A stretch of 64,000 bases of DNA. Origin: JAISGQ01 sp045536305. Lineage in GTDB: Bacteria; Bacillota; Clostridia; Oscillospirales; Acutalibacteraceae. The stretch's first letter is position 1. Every line of letters begins with the position of its first letter. Under the pieces are notes generated by a model that was not told the origin of the DNA, did not search any database, and was given only the letters and a program-made list of their open reading frames with translations. The translations under genes were made by a program, and so were the position numbers. The DNA is taken from contig JAZSNH010000054.1 in the NCBI GenBank assembly GCA_045536305.1, positions 29,036-93,035 of the forward strand, given 5' to 3'. This document shows, piece after piece, positions 59,177 to 64,000 of this stretch.

Positions 59177-62122
59177 TTGAAAAGATCGGTATATACTTTT
59201 TCTTCTTTGTCGGTATGTATCCTTCTGTTTATTTCAGTGCTTTTCGGCTGCACCGCCAAAACATCTGAGCAATCGAATCCCTTTCCTGACGAAGGCTCCC
59301 TGATTATCAACGAAGTTATGTCCTCAAACAGTCATTACGCTCAGTCCAAGGACGGTGAGTTTTATGATTGGGCAGAGCTTTACAACAGCACAGATGAGGA
59401 TATCGATCTTGAGGGCTATTATTTTTCCGACTCCGGAACAGAGCCGCTCAGATGGACTTTCCCTGCTGTTACAATAAAGGCGCATTCTTACATTATTGTA
59501 TATATGTCAGGTCTTGATAAATGGGACGGTGCCTATGAATTACACACCAATTTCAAGCTCAGCTCAACCGGTGAGCCTCTCATTCTGTCTCACTCATCAG
59601 GCGATATTATCCAGCAGATGGAAATTCCTCCCGTTCCGCAGAACGTTTCCTACGGACTCGAAAGCACAGCAGATGAATATCTCTTGTTCTCCGTCCCATC
59701 TCCCTGCGGCAAAAATTCGGGCGGTGTTGCGACTGAGGACGAGCTGGTATTCCCCGTCTATGATGTTGTTGTAAATGAATACATGTCGGAAAATTCCCAT
59801 TGCTTTGCCGACAGCACGGGCAATTACCATGATTGGGTCGAGCTTTATAACTGTTCTCTGAATGATATAGACCTTTCAGGCTTTTATCTTACGGACGACA
59901 GATACGATATTATGAAATGGACCTTCCCCAGCGATACTGTGATCAAGGCCGAAAGCTACATGACAGTATTCTGTTCGGGTTTAAACAGCACCGCTCCTTC
60001 GGGAGAAATGCACACCTCTTTTGCAATAAGCGACAATGACGACAGGATATGTCTTTATACTCCTCAGGGCATTCTGTGTTCATATCTCGATATCTGTACT
60101 CTTGCTGAAAACACCTCTACAGGTCTTTCCGAAGAAAATATTCAGCAGTTGTTTTCCCGTCCGACTCCGGGAGAGGCAAATTCAACACCTTCATATCCGA
60201 TAAATTATGTTTTATCCGCAAATTTTAACGACGGTATATTTATCTCCGAAGCAATGAGCGTTTCAGGCTCGCGCTCTAAGTATCCGAACGATTGGGTTGA
60301 AATTTTCAACTCTACCGATAAGGATATAAACCTTGGCGGATACGGTCTTTCTACATCAGACGATACCGTAGAATTCACCTTTCCCGATACTGTGCTTAAA
60401 TCAGGCGCTTATCTTCTTGTTTACTGCACCGGCACCGAACAGACTGCCTCGGGAAACACTCTCTATGCACCGTTCAAGCTCAGCAATTCAGGCGAAACTC
60501 TTTATCTCACCAATTCTCTCGGACAAATAACAGACATATTCTCTACAGGAAAACAGCGAGACGGCATTTCCGCAGGACGCAATGAAAGCAGTCCCGATGA
60601 GCGTTTGTTTTTTACAGTCACAACACCCGGCAAAGCCAATAACATAAGCGTTAAATATTCTTCATACTGCTCCGCTCCTTCCTTTGACACCCTCGCAGGC
60701 TATGTCGAAGGCGGAACCTCTGTCAAGGTTTCCGTTCCAAAGGGCACTTACGTGGTCATTACCAAGGACGGTTCTGAGCCTTCCGCCGACGGCAAGGCAT
60801 ATCATGAGGATTTTTCCGTAACGATCAATGAAACCACCGTATTGAGAGCACGCGCCTTTGCCGACGGCTGTCTTTCCAGTGATATTATCACCTCTACCTA
60901 TCTTGTGGAGGCGGCACACAGCATCGCGGTCGTAAGCCTTGCAAGTCCTCCCAACGGTCTTTTCAGCAATAAAAGCGGCATTCTTGCAAACGGCCCCGGC
61001 TATACCGAAAAGAAGCCCCATTACGGCGCGAATTTCTGGAAGGATTGGGAACGAGCCACCCATATTGAATATATTTCGACCGATGGCGTATGTTCTGTGG
61101 AATTTGACTGTGGTATCCACACCTTCGGACAATTTGCAAGAGGTCTTCCGCAAAAGGGTCTGGCTCTTATCCTTCGTGAACAGTACGGTACGAATGAAAT
61201 TTCATATCCGTTTTTTGCAGATAACGGTGTTGCAAGCTACAAATCGCTCCTTTTAAGACCTGAAGGACAGGACTGGAACCGTGCAAAGCTGCGCGATGTT
61301 CTTGTTCCTGCACTTCTTAAAGGCACTCATTTTACCGCCGTGGATTATATGGATTACACGCCTGTTGCGCTTTATATAAACGGCGACTACTGGGGCCTGT
61401 ATTATCTGCGCGAAAAGCTTAATGATAACTATCTCACCTACAAATACGGCTTCGAAAAAGAAAATATCGACCTTATAAAAGGACAGACTATCGTTCAGAC
61501 AGGTTCTAAGTCCGATTTGAATGCTCTTAATAAGTTTTTAAATTCAAATAAGCTTACAAGCGCCAAAAACTATGAATACTTCTGCTCGCAGGTTGATATT
61601 GATTCCTTTATTCAGTTTTGGATAGTGCAGACCTTTGTTTGCAATGCAGACACCGGAAACATTCGTCAATACAAAGATGAAAACGGCAAATGGCGCTGGA
61701 TGCTGTATGATTTTGACTGGGCGTTTATGTCGGAATATGTCAAACGTGATATGATTTATGCCCACATGTACGACCCTGAGGGACACGGCTCGGGCAATAA
61801 TATGAGTAACCTTATGGCGCGCAAGCTGCTTGAAAACAAAGAGTTTAAAAATAAATTTGTCACCGAATACATAAAAGCTCTTAAGTATGTTTTCAATTAT
61901 GAGCGTTCAGGTAAAATACTTGCAGAGCTGCAAGCTTCTATCAAATCTGAGATGCCACGCCAGCACAACCGCTGGAATGCGCCATCTCCGTCCTTCCAGA
62001 AGAGTCAGATCGACAATGTTGACCTGTTTTTGCAAAAACGCTCCGCTCATATAAAAACTCAACTGAAAAGGCATTTCGATCTTTCCGAAAAGAAATTCCA
62101 GCAAATCTGGGATTCTGTATGA
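59177..62122 (+). CDS. Lipoprotein with three lamin-tail domains, a chitobiase-like C-terminal domain and a CotH kinase-like domain
   Basis: A 981-residue surface lipoprotein, TTG start behind AAGGAGGG. Signal peptide with lipobox SVLFGC at residue 25. Three lamin-tail domains follow at about 40-175, 196-330 and 354-490, each with (I/V).NE.M..N....D...DW.E(L/I)YN...D.DL.GY.(F/L). Then a CHB_HEX_C-like beta domain at 498-590 (ITKDGSEPSADGKAYHEDFSVTINETTVLRARAF) and a CotH domain at about 600-960, with NRAKLRDVL, DYTPVALYINGDYWGLYYLREKLN and WRWMLYDFDWAFM (metal-binding Asp residues). CotH proteins of spore formers phosphorylate coat proteins; here the location suggests a surface role, possibly in cell-wall or extracellular phosphorylation. 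Confidence 0.9.
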   Translation: MKRSVYTFSSLSVCILLFISVLFGCTAKTSEQSNPFPDEGSLIINEVMSSNSHYAQSKDGEFYDWAELYNSTDEDIDLEGYYFSDSGTEPLRWTFPAVTIKAHSYIIVYMSGLDKWDGAYELHTNFKLSSTGEPLILSHSSGDIIQQMEIPPVPQNVSYGLESTADEYLLFSVPSPCGKNSGGVATEDELVFPVYDVVVNEYMSENSHCFADSTGNYHDWVELYNCSLNDIDLSGFYLTDDRYDIMKWTFPSDTVIKAESYMTVFCSGLNSTAPSGEMHTSFAISDNDDRICLYTPQGILCSYLDICTLAENTSTGLSEENIQQLFSRPTPGEANSTPSYPINYVLSANFNDGIFISEAMSVSGSRSKYPNDWVEIFNSTDKDINLGGYGLSTSDDTVEFTFPDTVLKSGAYLLVYCTGTEQTASGNTLYAPFKLSNSGETLYLTNSLGQITDIFSTGKQRDGISAGRNESSPDERLFFTVTTPGKANNISVKYSSYCSAPSFDTLAGYVEGGTSVKVSVPKGTYVVITKDGSEPSADGKAYHEDFSVTINETTVLRARAFADGCLSSDIITSTYLVEAAHSIAVVSLASPPNGLFSNKSGILANGPGYTEKKPHYGANFWKDWERATHIEYISTDGVCSVEFDCGIHTFGQFARGLPQKGLALILREQYGTNEISYPFFADNGVASYKSLLLRPEGQDWNRAKLRDVLVPALLKGTHFTAVDYMDYTPVALYINGDYWGLYYLREKLNDNYLTYKYGFEKENIDLIKGQTIVQTGSKSDLNALNKFLNSNKLTSAKNYEYFCSQVDIDSFIQFWIVQTFVCNADTGNIRQYKDENGKWRWMLYDFDWAFMSEYVKRDMIYAHMYDPEGHGSGNNMSNLMARKLLENKEFKNKFVTEYIKALKYVFNYERSGKILAELQASIKSEMPRQHNRWNAPSPSFQKSQIDNVDLFLQKRSAHIKTQLKRHFDLSEKKFQQIWDSV

Positions 62123-62130
62123 CGACATTT

Positions 62131-62162
62131 TAACCGCCCTTCGAAAGAAGGGCGGTTATTTG
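62131..62162 (+). terminator. Terminator of the CotH lipoprotein gene
   Basis: A 12-bp stem (62131-62142 with 62147-62158) with GAAA loop, eight bases after the stop codon. Confidence 0.85.
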
Positions 62163-62242
62163 TTGACCTGCATGAATACATGTGATATAATTGTGAAGAT
62201 GTCGAATTATGTCTTTTTTAATTTTATTTTGGAGGCTTATTT

Positions 62243-63034
62243 ATGAGAGAATTTTTCGAGTGGACTGCATGGAGTATGGAAAAACCGCCTGCTTACGGCG
62301 CTTTTCATCTCGGCTTTTTCTTTGCTGGGCTTGCGCTGTGTTTCCTGTTTGCATTCCTTTTGAGAAAAACCGATGAAAAAGGCAACCGCATAGTCCTCCT
62401 CTCCTGCGGCATCTTCCTCATGATTACGGAAATATATAAGCAGCTTTTCTATTATTATGTTGTAAATGTAGCGGAAAACGGCGTATGCGGATATCAGTGG
62501 TGGATATTCCCCTTCCAGCTTTGCAGTATACCCATGTATTTATGCATCATTGCGCCTCTGCTTCCGAAGGGAAAGATTCAGGATGCACTGTACAACTTTA
62601 TGCTTGCATTTAACCTCATGAGCGGATTTATATCCTTTTTGGAGCCCTCGGGACTTGTTCATGAATACTGGACTCTCACGCTGCACGCTTTTACATGGCA
62701 CATGATGCTTGTCTTTATAGGCTTGTATATCGGCTTTTCTCGCCGCGCGGCACTTAAAAAGTCCGATTACAAGGGTGCTGTCGCGGTGTTCACTATTTGC
62801 TGCGTTATCGCGTTTGCGCTCAACTGTGCTCTTTGGAAGGTCACCGACGGCACTATGAATAATTTCTATGTAGGTCCGAAAAACTCTCCGATCATTGTAT
62901 TCAAAAGCTTCTGCGAATGGTTCGGCTGGTATGTTAACACACCTATCTACATAGCTTGCCTGTGTGCCGCCGCATTTATTTTCTTCCTGCCCTTCATGCT
63001 CTACAATAAAAAGCATCCGATCAACGCAAAATAA
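62243..63034 (+). CDS. YwaF/TMEM164-like membrane protein (TIGR02206 type)
   Basis: A 263-residue protein with seven or so hydrophobic helices. Features: FEWTAWSMEKPPAYGAFHLGFF, MITEIYKQLFYYY, WWIFPFQLCSIPMYLCIIAPLLP, and HAFTWHMMLVFIGLYIGF with conserved His residues. These match a family of bacterial integral membrane proteins related to YwaF and eukaryotic TMEM164, whose biochemical role is not settled in bacteria. RBS TTGGAGG precedes the ATG. It is a single-gene transcript between two terminators. Confidence 0.82.
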   Translation: MREFFEWTAWSMEKPPAYGAFHLGFFFAGLALCFLFAFLLRKTDEKGNRIVLLSCGIFLMITEIYKQLFYYYVVNVAENGVCGYQWWIFPFQLCSIPMYLCIIAPLLPKGKIQDALYNFMLAFNLMSGFISFLEPSGLVHEYWTLTLHAFTWHMMLVFIGLYIGFSRRAALKKSDYKGAVAVFTICCVIAFALNCALWKVTDGTMNNFYVGPKNSPIIVFKSFCEWFGWYVNTPIYIACLCAAAFIFFLPFMLYNKKHPINAK

Positions 63035-63038
63035 ACCT

Positions 63039-63066
63039 AAAAGCCGTCCGCAAGGACGGCTTTTTT
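63039..63066. terminator. Terminator between convergent genes
   Basis: An 11-bp stem AAAAGCCGTCC/GGACGGCTTTT (63039-63049 with 63054-63064), GCAA loop, between the YwaF-like (plus) and hemolysin III-like (minus) genes. Confidence 0.92.
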
Positions 63067-63078
63067 ATAATATGCCGA

Positions 63079-63753
63079 TTATTGCAGTATATAACCTGCT
63101 ATCGCAATATACTGCATCACACTGCCTGCCAGGCAGAACAGATGAAAGACGGAATGCATATATCTGTGCTTTACGCCCAATCCGTACAGGACGGCACCGA
63201 GAGTATACGCAATGCCGCCAAAAAGCGTCCACAGCACTGCAGGTGTGCTCATTGCCTGTATCGCCGTTTTTGCGGCTATGATAATGCACCAGCCCATGCC
63301 TATATAGCATATCATCGAAAGGACATTATATTTTTTCAGATCTATTGCGGTAAATACTGCCGCTACAGCCGCACAGCCCCATACTATGCCAAACAGTATC
63401 CACGCCCATACAGGTGAAACCAAACGGATAGAGCACAGCAATATGGGAGTATAGGTTCCTCCTATAAGGAAATAAATCGTGCAGTGGTCTATTATCTGCA
63501 TTATCTTTTTTCCTGTGTTTCGCGGTAATGCGTGATATATTCCTGACATTGAATACAGCACCACCAACGATGCACCATATATTGCTCCGCTGACGATTCC
63601 CCACACATTGCTTTTCGATGCAGGGATCAATATACATGCAACAAGCGCAAACACTCCAAAGATCGCACCTGCCGCATGGGACAGAGCATTGAATATTTCT
63701 TCTCCCACGGTATAGTCAGGAAGCTTTCTGTCGCATATTTTTGTTCTGGTCAT
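63079..63753 (-). CDS. Hemolysin III-family (AdipoR/TrhA-like) membrane protein
   Basis: A 224-residue protein with seven membrane helices. Family residues are present: EEIFNALSHAAGAIFGVF at the start, VVLYSMSGIYHALP, and IDHCTIYFLIGGTYTPILL and KHRYMHSVFHLFCLAGSVMQYI near the end, the last with the His pair that binds zinc in AdipoR relatives. The family is linked to membrane energetics and is related to progestin/adiponectin receptors. RBS AAAGGAG before ATG. Two palindromes upstream suggest repressor control. Confidence 0.93.
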   Translation of the reverse strand: MTRTKICDRKLPDYTVGEEIFNALSHAAGAIFGVFALVACILIPASKSNVWGIVSGAIYGASLVVLYSMSGIYHALPRNTGKKIMQIIDHCTIYFLIGGTYTPILLCSIRLVSPVWAWILFGIVWGCAAVAAVFTAIDLKKYNVLSMICYIGMGWCIIIAAKTAIQAMSTPAVLWTLFGGIAYTLGAVLYGLGVKHRYMHSVFHLFCLAGSVMQYIAIAGYILQ

Positions 63754-63799
63754 TTTTTATTCTCCTTTCACTGCCGCACTTTCCTTTGGCTTTGTCTGC

Positions 63800-63829
63800 A
63801 TTATACCCACAGGAAAAGAAAAAACTCAA
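63800..63829 (-). promoter_or_regulatory. Promoter of the hemolysin III-like gene
   Basis: TTGAGT (63824-63829) and TATAAT (63800-63805) on the minus strand with an 18-base spacer. The -35 abuts a palindrome at 63829-63842. Confidence 0.7.
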
Positions 63830-63910
63830 CCTACCGATAGGTTTTACGGCTATACAGCTTAGAGTAGAGCGGTAGAGCTTCGATTCTACATCTCTACCGA
63901 CGGTAGAATC
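63829..63910. promoter_or_regulatory. TetR-type palindromes upstream of the hemolysin III-like promoter
   Basis: ACCTACCGATAGGT (63829-63842) and CTACCGACGGTAG (63894-63906) are near-identical palindromes with a TACCGA core. Between them lie two half-sites GTAGAG (in AGAGTAGAGCGGTAGAGC, about 63861-63878), and GATTCTAC with GTAGAATC brackets the second palindrome. The first overlaps the -35. The spacing and symmetry suit a dimeric repressor such as TetR. The regulator gene is not in the window. Confidence 0.6.
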
Positions 63911-64000
63911 AGCCTGTTTATGCGTTTTTTACACACAAGCAAAGCTTCGCGGCCGTTTTTCCCCGGGCCGTCGTTGTTTAATTTTATATTTTTCTTTTTT
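63911..64000. other. Right edge, no gene seen
   Basis: The last 90 bases contain a short GC-rich palindromic stretch (CCCCGGGCC near 63961) and an A/T-rich end, but no open frame with coding character in either direction. Confidence 0.5.

Noticed and set aside
1..64000. CRISPR array, tRNA or rRNA genes, prophage
   Set aside because: No regular repeat-spacer pattern, no tRNA cloverleaf with TTCRA arm, no rRNA core sequence, and no phage structural or integrase gene was seen.

Overview
The window looks like chromosomal DNA of an anaerobic Firmicute of class Clostridia, most likely an Oscillospiraceae/Ruminococcaceae-type gut bacterium. The evidence is moderate GC, strong Gram-positive ribosome-binding sites with many GTG/TTG starts, rubredoxin and ferredoxin-dependent oxidoreductases, a CotH/lamin-tail lipoprotein, and housekeeping blocks in the Firmicute arrangement (SRP RNA-dnaX-ybaB-recR-smpB; era-recO-mutS2). 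I could not assign a species.

Layout. 1-2.4 kb: the end of an unknown gene, a rubredoxin, a lone sugar-transfer-type ATP-grasp gene, and a decayed IS256-family transposase. 2.4-3.8 kb: an SLC13-like permease. 3.8-23.0 kb: one long minus-strand surface-polymer operon of 18 genes, read from a good promoter at 22962-22989 through a 300-nt structured leader. It encodes a thymidylate kinase, a dTDP-sugar ketoisomerase and aminotransferase, an initiating sugar-phosphate transferase, a FemAB-like acyltransferase, a second PLP enzyme, a carboxyethyl-ornithine-synthase-like dehydrogenase, five ATP-grasp ligases, three CapA-like proteins, an O-antigen-polymerase-like protein and a flippase. I see no ordinary glycosyltransferase in it. 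The set suggests a polymer in which amino sugars and unusual amino acids are joined by ATP-grasp ligases.

23.4-29.2 kb: a compact minus-strand operon starting with a radical SAM/SPASM enzyme that is translationally coupled to the first of four proteins sharing the N-terminal sequence MK(I/L)RTDFVTNSSSSSF, plus four acidic proteins without it. A fifth copy of the leader sits alone at 48.9-49.7 kb. I regard this as the best candidate for an undescribed system here.

29.3-32.5 kb: smpB, recR, ybaB, dnaX and SRP RNA. 32.8-38.4 kb: an HPr-like protein with structured untranslated regions, GtrA, a DUF4870-like protein, a tiny EF-hand-like protein, and a 2-oxoacid:ferredoxin oxidoreductase split into gamma-delta and alpha-beta fusions. 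38.4-44.9 kb (minus): a LemA-like protein, two cyclophilins, DUF2752, MscL with a zinc ribbon, a PflA-like radical SAM protein, an acyl-CoA synthetase and its XRE-cupin regulator. 45.3-55.1 kb: a YhaO/YhaN-like nuclease-ATPase pair, the lone leader-bearing protein, era-recO-mutS2 and a membrane protein. 55.2-64 kb: HtrA, a small structured transcript, a two-component system, a lamin-tail/CotH lipoprotein, a YwaF-like membrane protein, and a hemolysin III-family protein preceded by TetR-type palindromes.
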